Assembly (NCBI GenBank): GCA_028551475.1
Contig: CM052362.1
Span: 1,062,166-1,126,165, forward strand
Direction: 5' to 3'
DNA length: 64,000 nucleotides
Source of the DNA: Casuarina equisetifolia
Taxonomy: Eukaryota > Streptophyta > Magnoliopsida > Fagales > Casuarinaceae
Position 1 is the first letter of the stretch. Every line of letters starts with the position of its first letter. The notes under the pieces are model-generated. The model did not search any database. It was not told the DNA's origin and saw nothing but the letters and a program-made list of their open reading frames with translations. This document shows positions 29,461-40,888 of the stretch, piece after piece. The position numbers and the translations under genes are program-made.

Positions 29461-30473
29461 TTATCACACTAATTTTACATATGTTAAATAGCGTCTGTCC
29501 CTATCCTGCCCCTTGATCGAGACGTCGTCGTACGGCGAGTTGGCTGGGCCAGCGGAGCGTTGGTACCTATATTACGGATGGATATTTTATTATCGGTATC
29601 CAAAGAGGAAATCTGGACGGCCTTTGCATTCCTTTCGACGACGTCGCTATCTACTTTTTTTTAAAGCTTATTTATTTTTCTTGAAATTAATATAAAATAA
29701 TAATAACATGACAGTGCCACTTCTCGGTCCTTTAACGAGGCAAGACTTTACTGGGCCTTTAAATTGGTTGGGCTACATATAATTTTTAGTTTTATAAAAA
29801 GATTTGATAACTATTTTTATTAAACTAATTTTTTAAGATAAAACCTAAAACCATTATAAATGATATCAAAATTAATCCTTGTAACTCCTATCCCCCTAAT
29901 TTTATATTTAGGACAAGTCTTAACTCAATAATGTTCTTTGAGTCAAACTCTAACCAACAGTTCCATTAATCATGAATTTGAGTTTTCTTTTTTTTGTTCT
30001 TTGAGTTAAACTCTAATCAATAGTTCCACCAATCATGGGTTTGAATCCCCTTTCTCCTTTTCCCTCCCAAGTGCGTGAATGAAAAAAAAAAGTGGGATAG
30101 ACAATTGTCCACCTAATGGCACTTTTTATTTCTTAATGTGAAGTGGACAATAGGTAGACCTTTAATATAGATAAGTAAGAAGCTCAACTCACATTGTGGA
30201 CCAGATGAATGAAGCCCGTGATAATAGTGACATGTGCTTTGGTAAGCTAATTATTGTCTTCGTGAGTCGTAGGCCTAAATGGGGCTAACCAGCTGTACTT
30301 AAAAGTCACATAGAAACACAATGGTATAAAGACGATAAACAATAGTTCGATAATTGAAAGCCTACAAAATAACATTTCAGTACATACAACATCCAGAACC
30401 AGCAACTTTCCATTAGATAGTCTCTGATACTAAAATGCATGCCATGCACGTGTACTCCCTTAACCACATTACG
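29461..30473. other. Intergenic region between PI4KA1 and VGL copy 1
   Basis: No gene is seen. The first 240 bp belong to the young block duplication. The remainder is related, with more divergence, to 58740-59449. Around 30300-30370 a segment containing 'acaatggtataaagac' is shared with the sequences 3' of VGL copies 2 (about 40242) and 3 (about 59182), and probably is part of the VGL 3' UTR or its flank. Confidence 0.5.
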
Positions 30474-33400
30474 CTAACACACCGACTTCTTCAGACCCTC
30501 AAATAAGAAATGTAATCCCACTGCTGCTGCAACTCTTCTTGCACGACGAAAATATTTTTGCCTAGTTTCGCCTATTTCCTTAATACACTCATGAATAACA
30601 ACGAGCGTCACGATGAATGCAATATCAATGTTTGGATCGATTTTCACCAAAGTTATGTCTTCACTAGTCAAGACCGCCTGCTTATATTCACCTGCAAATT
30701 CCATATCAATCAGCAATGTTAATTTAAAGTTCTCTTTTCAAGTACTTGTGTATATAGTGTCAACCATTACTTACATGTTAAATCATGCTTAATTAGTTGA
30801 GCACAAAAAGAATAGAAAGCCCTACCTCAGCAACTTTTGTGGAAGATTCTCCACAACAGATAACGGGTAAGTTTTCAGATGGACTTTCTTCCATCTTAAA
30901 ATCGAAGACTTTTTCCTCTTTGTTTCTTGCCAAGAACACAACTAACTTGGTCTTCTCTCCAGTCACTTCAAGTCGCTTAACGCTAAAAATTGAATCTCTC
31001 TCCCTAGCGCATTCACCCTATAAACCACCCATTTCCCATGCATAGTGGGTTTCTGCCCGAACGCCAGATTTTTATTTTTTATTTTTTATTTTTTTTTACG
31101 TACAATAATCATCCACAAACCATAGTGATTAACGAATATTAGCCAATAATACCAAAAGTTAGCTGATATAAACCAGACCTGCTTTTTAATAAGAACAACG
31201 GGTATTCCAGCACTATCAACCAGAACTCCGCTAGGCATGGTATCCTTTTCTCGATGGACTCTGAAAATGACATCGCCATTAACATCTCTGACAATGAAGT
31301 TGGAGGTGCTCCGAGCCTCTCTACTAATCTCAAGTTCTACCGTAGAGGATAATAATACTGGGGGCCAATGACAAAAACACAAGCACCAGAAGCAAGAGCA
31401 TCATATTTTGCAAGCAAACTTATCAGGGAACTATTTAGTTCAGGACCCAGACAAAGAAGCTTGTCATCCTTGCCACAACCAACAAGAAAATATGAGAACT
31501 TTAGTATGCCAAAATAAGTTATGCATCTTGAAGTCGTTCAGAAGGAAATTAACGCAGTTATGGCAAGCGTTTGCAGCAGTTTTTTCCGGCCGGAACGGCA
31601 AATGTTGACAAGCTCAACTATAGCTTCACCTTCTACAGCCTACACAGACAAGCAGTAGGATCATGTAATTACCCCTACAGACAATTTGCATTAAGGACAG
31701 AACTATATCACCACTTCACATACAATAAGATAACTAGGGTTCACAGCTTGAAGCATTTCACTTAAGACCTCCATAGCACTCCTAAGATCACAGTGAAAAA
31801 TCAATCAGAAGAAGATCAAAAATGCCGTCTATAGTCATACATCAAACCCCAGAATACGTTCTAATCAAGTAGTAGAAAACAATACCAGTGACAAACCATC
31901 ATTCCATCTCAGTTGGGATTGCTTCACCAAGCATCCTTGCAGAATTGCTAGACATTCCATATTCTGGTTGAGCAATTCTAGGAGTAGTGTTAGAAGTGCT
32001 CATCCCATCCTACATTGGTATCGGATGGCTTGAGTATGAGCCTTATTAGGTGGAAAATCTCCCTTCCAATTGAGCTCTTTTGTGGGGTTGGGCTCTTCTT
32101 AACATGATATCAGAGCTAGGTTTAAGTTTGTGTTTAGTGTTGGGACTAAATAGGACTAGATAGGCTTGTTTGTTTAACCCATGTTCACCGTTTACCAAAA
32201 AGGAAAGGGGGCATGTTGGAAGTGCTCATCCCATCCCACATTGGTATCGGATGGCTTGACTATGGGCCTTATTAAGTGGAAAATCTCCCTTCCAATTGAG
32301 ATTTTTTATGATGGTTGGGCCCTTCTTAACATAGTATCAAAGCCAAGTTTAAGCTTGTGTTTGGTGTTGGGGCTAGATGGGCTTATTTGTTTAACCTATG
32401 TTCACTGTTTACCAAAAAGGAAAGGGGGCATGTTGGAAGTGCTCATCCTATCCCACATAAGTACCGGGTGGCTTGAGTATGAGCCTTATTAAATGGAAAA
32501 TCTCCTTTCCAATTGAGGTCTTTTGTGGGGGTTAGGCCCTTCTTAACATGGTATTAGAGTCAGGTTTAAGTCTGTGTTTGGTGTTGGGGCTAAATGGGGC
32601 TAGATGGGCTTGTTTATTTAACCCATGTTCACCGTTTACCAAAAAGGAAAAGGGGCATGTTGGAAGTGCTCATCCCATCCCACATCGGTACTGGACGGCT
32701 TGAGTATGAGCCTTATTAAATGGAAAATCTCCCTTCCTATTGAGCTCTTTTGTGAGGGTTAGGCCCTTCTTAACATGGTATCAGAGCTAGGTTTAAGTCT
32801 GTGTTTGGTGTTGGGGCTAAATGGGGTTAGATGGGCTTCTTTGTTTAACCCATGTTCACTGTTTACCAAAAAGGAAAGGGGGCATGTTAGAAGTGCCCAT
32901 CCCATCCCACATCAGTACTAGACGGCTTGAGTATGAGCCTTATTAAATGGAAAATCTCCCTTCCAATTGAGCTCTTTTGTGCAGGTTGGGCCCTTCTTAA
33001 GAAGTAGGATGGGTTACAGGTGGTGTAAATGTTGTAACTGCATCTAAAGAATGTTTTGAAAATTCCACTCCAAAGCGCTGCCATTCATTCAACCCAAAAC
33101 TATGATTACTCCTTTAGCATGGGACAGATACAGAACTTGATTTTCAATGAATAAGCACTCAAATTTTGATTTTTTTGACATAAAAGGAGGAAATAAAATT
33201 CAAGGAAATTAATAATTATCAAGGAGCCAAAGCATTTTTGGGGTCAGTGTCTTACACAATAGGTACAACAAAATGAAGATCAATCCTCATAGCATTTTCT
33301 TGCTTAGTAAAGCAAATATTATCAGTGACATTACTGATAAACTTAGCCCCACCCTTAAATCCCACTATGTCATTGATTATTAGATGAAGTTGTTTTTGGT

Positions 33401-35485
33401 TGAACTAATGTCACAGCCCATAAAGTGCACCATGAAATCTACTAGATACAAAACCAATATTATAGTAAGACATGTAAACCTATTATCCACTGTTGTAATA
33501 GAATGAGAAGGATTCAATGTGATGGACCCAATCATAGCATTGCGTTGTCAATACAAAACTAGGCATTAAAGAATCATTAATAATAACTATTTGAATTTAG
33601 AAAGCCACATGCCTACCCTTAATTGCTCATATGCATAATAGTACTGAGGATGTTTTCCTCCATTACCCCTAAAAGCCTCTTGCCAAGTGTCAAGCAATTC
33701 CAAGATTTTTTCCTCCACTGGCATATTTGCCTACAAAATCCATCCGCACAAGTACTTTATAGTTGGGAGAGAGAAAAAAAAAAAAAAGATTCAGCCAGAT
33801 ATTCTAAGCAAACTGAAAAAAAAAAAAAAATTAGAGGGAGCATTAAAAAATATGTCAATCAACAAAATGAAAATTTTCAACAGCTGTAACTGCTGAATAA
33901 ATTAAGAGTATCGAATATCCAACATAGAAAGACAGAAAAAAGATATAGTAAGAATGTGAACATATCAGATATGCCACTTTTTTCATCTCATCAAACTCAA
34001 GATCCATACTCAAGTTCAACATAATTAATTAAGTTTACCCCAAGCTCAATAAGGCCACAAAACAAACTTTTCTTCGTGAGGGTTCAAACCATTACCGAAA
34101 TAGACAGATCTTCCTCATCACACCCCATGATCATTGCTTGGTGATTGTACAATCCATGATAATTTTCCATGAAGGATCCTTGACCTCCAGGTGCAGGGAC
34201 CCAAAATTTTTGAGTTAGTATCCCTACCTTTACATACTTATCAGTGTGTAAGGCTACAACCATGTGTTCTAGATAACAAGGATCACTTATCAAATTAACC
34301 CACCAAAAGAAAAAATTAAGCCTGTGGGCAGCGCTTACAAACAGCAGATGGGTGGAACTAGTCATTCTAATTACCTCCAAATTAACTTCAATAAAAACTA
34401 CCGTTCAGACATACAACTCAAGAATCATGCATCACATGTTGAATTACACTATCGAACAAAAACAAGAATGAAACCTACCTTCTTCTTGACAATTTTGATC
34501 ATCACCTCCAATATTTTTTTCTCAACAATTTGAAAATGTACAGAGTCACCACAATTTTTAACCATCGTTTCCAAAAGCTGCAACAGAATATCCACACGCA
34601 ATTAATTCATCAAAAACAAAAAAAAAAAAAATCTGCATAAAAGAAGCCGCAGTTCTCCAAAAAGAAACCAAAAACAAAAGAGTACCTACATGAGTAGATG
34701 AAATTTGACTTTGGATATTGTGGAATAAGTTCAAATCAGTCATATAAAAGAAAAGGGTCCCAACCAAAAAGTACCATCAAAGAGAGAAATCGAACGTTTG
34801 GGTTCTTATCCTGCAACCTTTTTTTCACAGCCATGACAACATCTTTAGCCTGCCTGAGAAGCAAACACATATCCCTCAGTAAACCATCATAAATTTTGTC
34901 GCAATCTTCCCAAAAAAAAATGCTAAATTTTTCCATAAGTCTTTTTGCTTCAATCTCGCTGTTTTAATGCTGTCTTTTTACTGTCTGTTTAACTAAATGC
35001 CAGTATATATATACATAAAGTGTCATGTAGCATAAACCACCAATAATAGTCTTTCAGAGGTCTGCTATTTCTATCAAAATATTTTCAATAACAAGGTCTA
35101 AAGATCCAAACTGTTATCCCGCTTCGGAGAACCCGTAACTGATGGTTTAGTGACTCGGTAAAAGGCTTTACCGTCGGAAACCATGCAGCTTGTTTTGACG
35201 AGCAAGCTAAGGGACTGAATGTTTTCTTTGAGGAAAAAAAGAACCTCCTTGAAACATAAGCTTTGTTGATTCAAAAGTTGGGCTTACTCAGTTGGGAGCA
35301 GAGAAGACGTCTTAGGTGTGTGTGTTTATAAGAAAAGAAAAAAAAAAAACCTCAAAGACTGAACCAACGTCAGAGTTAACTTACTCATGATCTGAGTTGA
35401 TCGAATTGCAGATACCGATGTTCAGAGTCTGATGGGGACTCATCAGACCCTCACTCATTGCATTCTCCAACGCCAAGACCACCAT
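30474..35485 (-). pseudogene. VHS-GAT-LOR (VGL) gene copy 1, inactivated
   Basis: This keeps the ten-exon layout of copies 2 and 3. Exon 1 is 35485-35385 (MVVLALENAMSEGLMSP), exon 2 is 34853-34775 (EQAKDVVMAVKKRLQDK), exon 3 is 34577-34479 and exon 4 is 33730-33617 ([17 protein letters not shown]); together these encode an intact VHS domain. Exon 5 starts at 33077 (RFGVEFSKHS) and is split by a TRIM element at 31988-33002, which brings a stop codon at 32997-32999. The exon 5 donor is also deleted near 31900. A one-base deletion near 31347 shifts the frame at the start of the LOR domain (after VIGPQYY), and another near 30991-31020 shifts exon 9. The final exon still reads DITLVKIDPNIDIAFIV, ending at 30474. 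A truncated VHS-only product could be made from exons 1-5, but there is no sign it is selected for. Confidence 0.87.
31988..33002 (+). mobile_element. TRIM retrotransposon with five LTRs in tandem
   Basis: Five near-identical LTRs of 117-118 bp begin TG and end in TTCTTAACA (last one mutated to GA): 31988-32104, 32214-32331, 32431-32548, 32658-32775 and 32885-33002. Four short internal segments of about 100-110 bp separate them. Each internal segment starts directly with a TGGTATCAGAGC-like primer-binding site complementary to initiator tRNA-Met. Each ends in a polypurine tract (aaaaaggaaaggggg) just before the next LTR. No protein is encoded, which fits a terminal-repeat retrotransposon in miniature. 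A 5-bp target duplication AGTAG flanks the whole array (31983-31987 and 33003-33007), so the array behaves as a single insertion. It sits in exon 5 of VGL copy 1, antisense to it, and is absent from copies 2 and 3. Confidence 0.9.
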
Positions 35486-35498
35486 CTCCGTCTTCAGG

Positions 35499-35533
<35 letters not shown>

Positions 35534-35831
35534 CAGACACACGCAGAGACAGCCTTTTCGCACACCAGACTCGGAGCGCCTTTGCTCTGTGGAGTCCCAG
35601 CGTAGTAAGTCTACTTTCCTAACGACCACAACTCCTTCACCAGCCCACATGCAGGTATTTAATTGGTTGTTGGTTCAGGGAGCCGTAGCGGACAGTCGGT
35701 CCTGGCTTCTTGGATTTTTTTTTGCCCTGGGAGGCCCCCACGACGGTGGTCTTGGCTTGGATTTTTTCGACTTCATCCGCCGGCGGAGATATAGACTTTT
35801 TGTCCCGTTTTTACGCGATGATATAGACTTT
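35486..35831 (-). promoter_or_regulatory. VGL copy 1 5' leader and upstream region
   Basis: The leader contains a C-run followed by a (CT)n tract at about 35500-35535. A CT-rich leader also lies upstream of VGL copy 3 (63840-63890). The rest, up to the palindrome at 35832, has no recognisable gene. Confidence 0.4.
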
Positions 35832-35853
35832 GAATAATATATATATATTATTC
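35832..35853. repeat. 22-bp perfect AT-rich palindrome at a rearrangement breakpoint
   Basis: The sequence runs from gaataat to attattc with alternating AT in the centre and equals its own reverse complement over all 22 bases. Homology to PI4KA1 exon 1 begins at its right end (tcggagtgcc). It therefore marks the edge of the exon-1 fragment. Confidence 0.8.
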
Positions 35854-36247
35854 GGAGTGCCGGGAGCATGGACCACGATCGCGAGCTGATCAAGGAGGCA
35901 CGTGACCAACCAATCGGCGTCAGAGGGCAAGACCGGCAAGAAATTCTGCGACAAAGCCGTCAAGAAGACCCTTGAAATCACCAATCGCTGTCAAAACAAC
36001 GTCGCCGAAGGACTATGCGACCTCGGCGGCGAAATCGGGCGACAATTTGGCAGCTTTAAACACATAACTCAGGAAATCGGCGTACAAAGAACCAATCGAC
36101 CGTTGCTGAAGGGTTGCGGCCAGAAAGCGGGGCAAAGGGGGAGGGAACGGAACGTAGGAACTCAAGGGCGAGCACTTTGGGGCGGGGATCCGAGGGATCG
36201 GAGCATTTGGAGAGGAATAGAGCCACGGAGAGAATGGCAATGAACAT
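35852..36247 (-). pseudogene. PI4KA1 exon 1 fragment
   Basis: This is about 395 bp matching the middle of PI4KA1 exon 1 (28610-29005 and 57580-57975), in the same orientation as the full gene. It has many substitutions, an internal deletion of about a dozen bases at the segment matching 'cccgaattctcaccagtcg', and no start codon or splice sites of its own. It is clearly more diverged than the 46.6-58.1 kb copy, so it comes from an earlier duplication. It now lies between VGL copies 1 and 2 and supports an ancestral [PI4KA1 + VGL] repeat unit. Confidence 0.9.
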
Positions 36248-37990
36248 GAGGCCTTGCCTTACAAACAAGTTGTTATCAATATGAATAATGATTGCTATAA
36301 CAAAAAACTTAGACTTTTTCCCTTTTTCTAGTTCTTTTTTTTCTTCCCAATATCCAAGGATTCAGAGGCCTTGCCTTACAATTCCTTAATGTAATAATTT
36401 CCCTCGAAAAAATATGATTGAAGTTACTCCAGTAGATGACAAATATCTAGGCACGTTTAAGAGATATCGATATAAATGTATATTGGACACGAATATGACA
36501 CTAAAATCTGTTATCTCTAATCTAAATCTATATTCTTAGAAGTATTGCTTTTGTTTTATCTCAATACAATGGAGAAGTTTCCATTTCCATTGGATGGAAG
36601 AGTTTAATGGTTTCAAAAAAAATTCTCTTCTTTTCAAAAAAAAAAAAAGAAGAAGTTATCTTAATAAAAATATTTATCCAATAGATTTTTAAATATAATT
36701 TATATTGCTGACTAAAATTTCAAACAAATAAAAAAATACCAAAACAAAAACTTTTTAAATACGTAACTTTCTATTCCTTCAACCCATAAGATATTCAATG
36801 GAAAAGAAAAACTTTCTTATTGCATTCAGGTAGAAAAAAAAAAATGATACTATAGTATATTATTTGTTTATGAATATATGGATTATAGATTGAAATAGTA
36901 GATTTTGGTGTTAGATTCATGCTTGATATAAATTTAGGAACTTCAACTTACAAGAGGAAACATATTAAGAACTGCCCCAAATTTCAAGTATACATAGATT
37001 CCATGTAATGCAAACACAATTATTTTTACAAGGAAGCCCAATTTCCAAGTTAAAAATTAGATAATGGGTAAGGGTGAATAAATCACAATTTAACATTACC
37101 TAACATCACATCTTTTTAGTGTAAACTTTCATATTTAGTTCTTCTCTATACACCAAACATACTTGAAATTTTATAATTGAATTAGATTTAAATTTGATTA
37201 ACTCAAGTTTTAATATTATAAAAGAAAAGTCAAAGTGTAACCCAAAATTTTAATTCATGAATAGAATGTATAAAGTTATATTTAAATACTATTTAAAGAT
37301 TGCATCTTACCTACAACAAGACATTTTTCCTTAACATGAATTTGTCCTCTGAATTTACTAAACTAACTTTTAAATTAGATTTTGGACCTTTTTCATATGA
37401 TAACAAACATAGAAAGATGTCCATTCAAGTCCTATAATCTTGAAATTTCTCACCATTCAAGGGGTATCATGGGTTGTTATTTTGTTTCAAAGAAGTAAAA
37501 TCCTTTCATCTTTTGTATGTTTTAATTCATATTTTTTTAACATAAAAGAAGTTTGGGGACTAACTTTAAGAAGATTCATATACAAGAAGTATTGAATAGA
37601 TAGTGCCCTAAGAAAAATATTCAATAAAATTTTTGAAAATTATTTTATTTTCATAAATACAAATTGAAAATTTCTTTATACAAATATGAGTAATATGACG
37701 TATAAATAAAATATATTATTTAACTATTTACAAACAAAATTTTAACAGTTTTTTTAATCCATTTGCTCAAAAAGAGTTTCCAATAAATTATGATTTCCAT
37801 GATTTAAATTCAAGTTTAACAAGAACATAGTTTATTAAACTTGAACCTAAAACAAATTACCACAACTCAAATTAAAATTCAAATCCATATTCAAATAACA
37901 CCAAATACCAAATACGAAAACACAAACCAAATAAAATAAGATTCACATAAACCAAATAATATTAAATACCAAATACAAGTCTTAGAATCT
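36248..37990. other. AT-rich intergenic DNA with a 17-bp direct repeat
   Basis: No gene is seen. A 17-bp direct repeat (gaggccttgccttacaa) occurs at 36248-36264, exactly where PI4KA1 homology ends, and again at 36365-36381. The rest is very AT-rich without open frames of note. Confidence 0.5.
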
Positions 37991-40246
37991 CTACCATATA
38001 AAGGGGATAAAAACTTTGTTGTTGTGTCTCATCCATTGTATGCGGATGACATGCTACTCTTCACAACTGGTGATCAGAGATCAATCCAAAACCTCATCGC
38101 CCTACTGCAAGAATAGAAGAGAGCTAGTAGACAAAGATTTGATGTGCAAAAGACCAGCTTTGTTGTTTAAAGGATCAAAAATGCATAGCAAATATCAACG
38201 CTTGTTCCGGCTCTTCCCAAGCTACCCTATCCCTCAAGTACCTCAGGGTTCTGTTATTCGAAGGAATATGCAAGCTTGCTTAACTACTTTGATGAGCTGA
38301 TGGCAGCATCGGAGGGTTGAATTCACAACTTGAATTTGAGATTCCTATTGCAAGGAAGCAAACTTACCCTAATCAAGAGCGCTTTACGCCCTGTGCCGGT
38401 CTATTTATTGTCAATCTTCCAAATGCCTAAAACACTCCTCCATAAGCTTAACCAAACGATGGCAAAGTTCCTATTTTCAATCATCCAAATGGCCAATGTT
38501 GAAAGCGAGTTATGGTTGTGCATTTTGAGTTATGCTGTCATTACGAGCCAAATTAGCGTGGAACTACGGACAAGATTGTCTTTATGTTCTAAGATAGTGT
38601 GGAAGAAATATGGTTATCCAGGCGTTGTGCTGTAGCAGAGAACAAGGACAACTAACTCCCATTATCGGAAGCAAATTAGGCACATTATGCCTTTTATGAT
38701 ACAACACTACAGGTGGATAATTAAGGAGGATAGTAGGTCCTTCTGGATGGACAATTGTTGTGGGCAAATCATATAGTTTCCTGGCTGTCTAATTAGAGAG
38801 ATTAAGCTCAAAGATGCAGTAGCCAATTGGGAAGTATTTTAGGACTACCTAACATTGGACCAACTACAATTTATGAGACAAATTCAGTCAACAAATGGTA
38901 AGGATTGGCTTGCCCGGAATTTATTTGCAAATGATAAATTCTCAACAACCTCCTACGAAGCAAGACAAGTCAAAGGGGTGAAAGTGGTCAAATACCTTTG
39001 GAATACGGTCATACCTCCTAATATAGGAATGTTTACTTGGAAGTTGCTTCATGGGGGAGTTCCAAAACAACGTTATGTGCAGAAAAGAGGGATACAACTA
39101 GCCTCAAAATGCCAATGTTGCCCTAGGCCATACAGGGCAACCCCAGAGCATGTTTTCATGCATGGTGAGTTGGCTCAACACTTAATGGTGAAGTTTGGCA
39201 AAGTTCTCTGGGTTCAGGTATCATTTTCCTGTATCCCCGCCATGTTTACTGATTGGTTTGCTGCGGCTGCATGGGGCAATCGAAAGAGAGCTGTAGTGGC
39301 AATGCTGGGTAGGATAACAACATGGAGTTTATCGCTTGCTAGAAACGCTTCCTTGCACAAGGCCACTCCAATATCCTCAACTCGGATAATCAAAGATCTG
39401 AACCACTGTACGTTACAGTACTCAACCCTACTTAAGTTGCATAAACTAGCCAGCTTTTACGACCAACTTGCCCAGATGTACTTAAAATATCAATTGTCCC
39501 GGTGTTCAGACCTACTAAAACTTAATGTTGATGGCTCGAGCAGAGAGTCTTAGTGTAAGAGTAATCAAAAAACAATGAGGGTAATACCATCTTCGTGTTC
39601 ACCGCCAATTTGTGTTATGGCTGCAATGCACATGTTGAAGGAAATGCATTACGGATTGGTTTACAGGTATGCCAAAAGAAAGGTATCCACCCCCAATTCA
39701 TTGAATCGGATTCCCTTTGCTTTGTGCAACATGTCAATGACCACTAGAAAACGCCTTGGAACCTCCGGTACACCATCAACAAATGTGTTAACGTAATGCC
39801 TTCCACACCATCAACAAATGTGTTAACGTAATGCCTTCCAACACATGCTGTAACCACATAGAGAGGGAAACAAAGTGGCAAATAGACTTGCTGCTCTTGG
39901 TTATGACATTTGAATGTTGAACTTCCTGATCAATCAGGGTCACTTCTCCGTTCTTGTCTAAAGGCCTTCAGGCAAGATCTACAGGGCCTTGCTAGATTCA
40001 GACGGCCTTGAGGTTAGCTGCTCAGTATTGTAACCTGTATCCTTCCCAGGGAAGGAACTATTCAGGGTTAGGGTTTTTCCACGGCTCTTGTAAAGGTTGG
40101 GTTAATGCCATACTCAATATTCAATTTGAACTTACCAAGTATGGTTATTATGCCTAACTTGACTTTTAATAAAATAAAATGTTTCAAGTTATCGTTCTTG
40201 TTTTCTGAAAAAAAAAAACAAAAAAAAAAGCCAAAAAAAGAAACAC
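37990..40246 (+). mobile_element. 5'-truncated, decayed LINE (L1-type) retrotransposon
   Basis: The fragment starts inside the reverse transcriptase, just before the catalytic motif LYADDM at about 38033. The RT thumb-like segment follows at about 38330-38480 (GSKLTLIKSALRPVPVYLLS). A zinc-binding RT-associated region follows (WNTVIPPNIGMFTWKLLHGG at about 38998 and CQCCPRP at about 39110). A plant LINE RNase H-like tail follows (LKLNVDGSS at about 39520 and EGNALRIGLQ in another frame near 39640). Stops and frameshifts break it at several points. It ends in a poly(A)-rich tail at about 40206-40243. A 36-bp tandem duplication lies near 39769-39840. The insertion lies just downstream of VGL copy 2. 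Confidence 0.85.
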
Positions 40247-40456
40247 AGCAGTATAAAGACCATAGACAACAATTCGATAATTGGAAGCTTACAAAGTAAC
40301 AGCTTCAACCCAAACACCTGAAATTCAAAATAAAAGGTAATTAACTTTGGTAGTACAACAGTTCAATGCATAGAACACCCAGAACCAGCTACTTTTCCAT
40401 TGATTGTCCATCATCGATTGAGATAAGCGATGCAGCATGTCTTCTCCGTACCAGGT

Positions 40457-40873
40457 CCTGAATTCTGAAACATCAGCCCCTAAAATCAACACCCAATATA
40501 CTACTAAAATGCATAGTAAATCCTTGCCATTCAACTACATAACAGCCAGATACATGTGCTCCTGAATTCTGAAACATTAGCCCCTAAAACCAACACCCAA
40601 TATACTACTAAAATGCATAGTAAATCCTTGCCATTCAACTACATAACAGCCACATATATGTGCTCCTGAATTCTGAAACATTAGCCCCTAAAACCAACAC
40701 CCAATATACTACTAAAATGCATAGTAAATCCTTGCCATTCAACTACATAACAGCCACGTACATCTGCTCCTGAATTCTGAAACATTAGCCCCTAAAATCA
40801 ACACACAATATACTGCTAAAATGCATAGTAAATCCTTGCCATTCAACTACATAACAGCCACATACATGTACTC
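40457..40873. repeat. 104-bp minisatellite, four copies, 3' of VGL copy 2
   Basis: Units begin at 'cctgaattctgaaacat' at about 40457, 40561, 40665 and 40769, with a constant 104-bp spacing and very few differences. The last unit runs to within about 16 bp of the VGL copy 2 stop codon, so the array is probably transcribed as 3' UTR. VGL copies 1 and 3 have only single, partial equivalents. Confidence 0.9.
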
Positions 40874-40888
40874 CCTCACCCACAGAAA

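Larger units (their letters stand above)
17567..29700. repeat. Source block of the young PI4KA1 duplication
   Basis: This block matches 46583-58690 almost base for base (about 98-99% by eye, introns included). The left edge is at 'gcacaacataaaac' in PI4KA1 intron 20. The right edge is upstream of the PI4KA1 start, at a short TAA-rich tract near 29697. Beyond that edge similarity to the partner falls sharply, although both flanks still belong to the older VGL-containing repeat. Confidence 0.88.

Noticed and set aside
32181..32492. 103-codon plus-strand frame in the TRIM array
   Set aside because: Runs through LTR and internal repeats with a repeating amino-acid pattern; TRIM elements encode no protein.
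36013..36268. Open frames in 35.9-36.27 kb as a small gene
   Set aside because: Shifted-frame readings of the PI4KA1 exon-1 fragment, without start, splice sites or continuity.
37995..40260. Target-site duplication for the LINE ('tataaag' on both sides)
   Set aside because: The right-hand motif is about 15 bp beyond the poly(A) tail and belongs to sequence shared by all VGL copies; a 7-base AT-rich match is too weak.
40457..40873. Regular spaced repeats resembling a CRISPR array
   Set aside because: The whole 104-bp unit is repeated with no unique spacers, and the context is a plant nuclear genome; it is a minisatellite.
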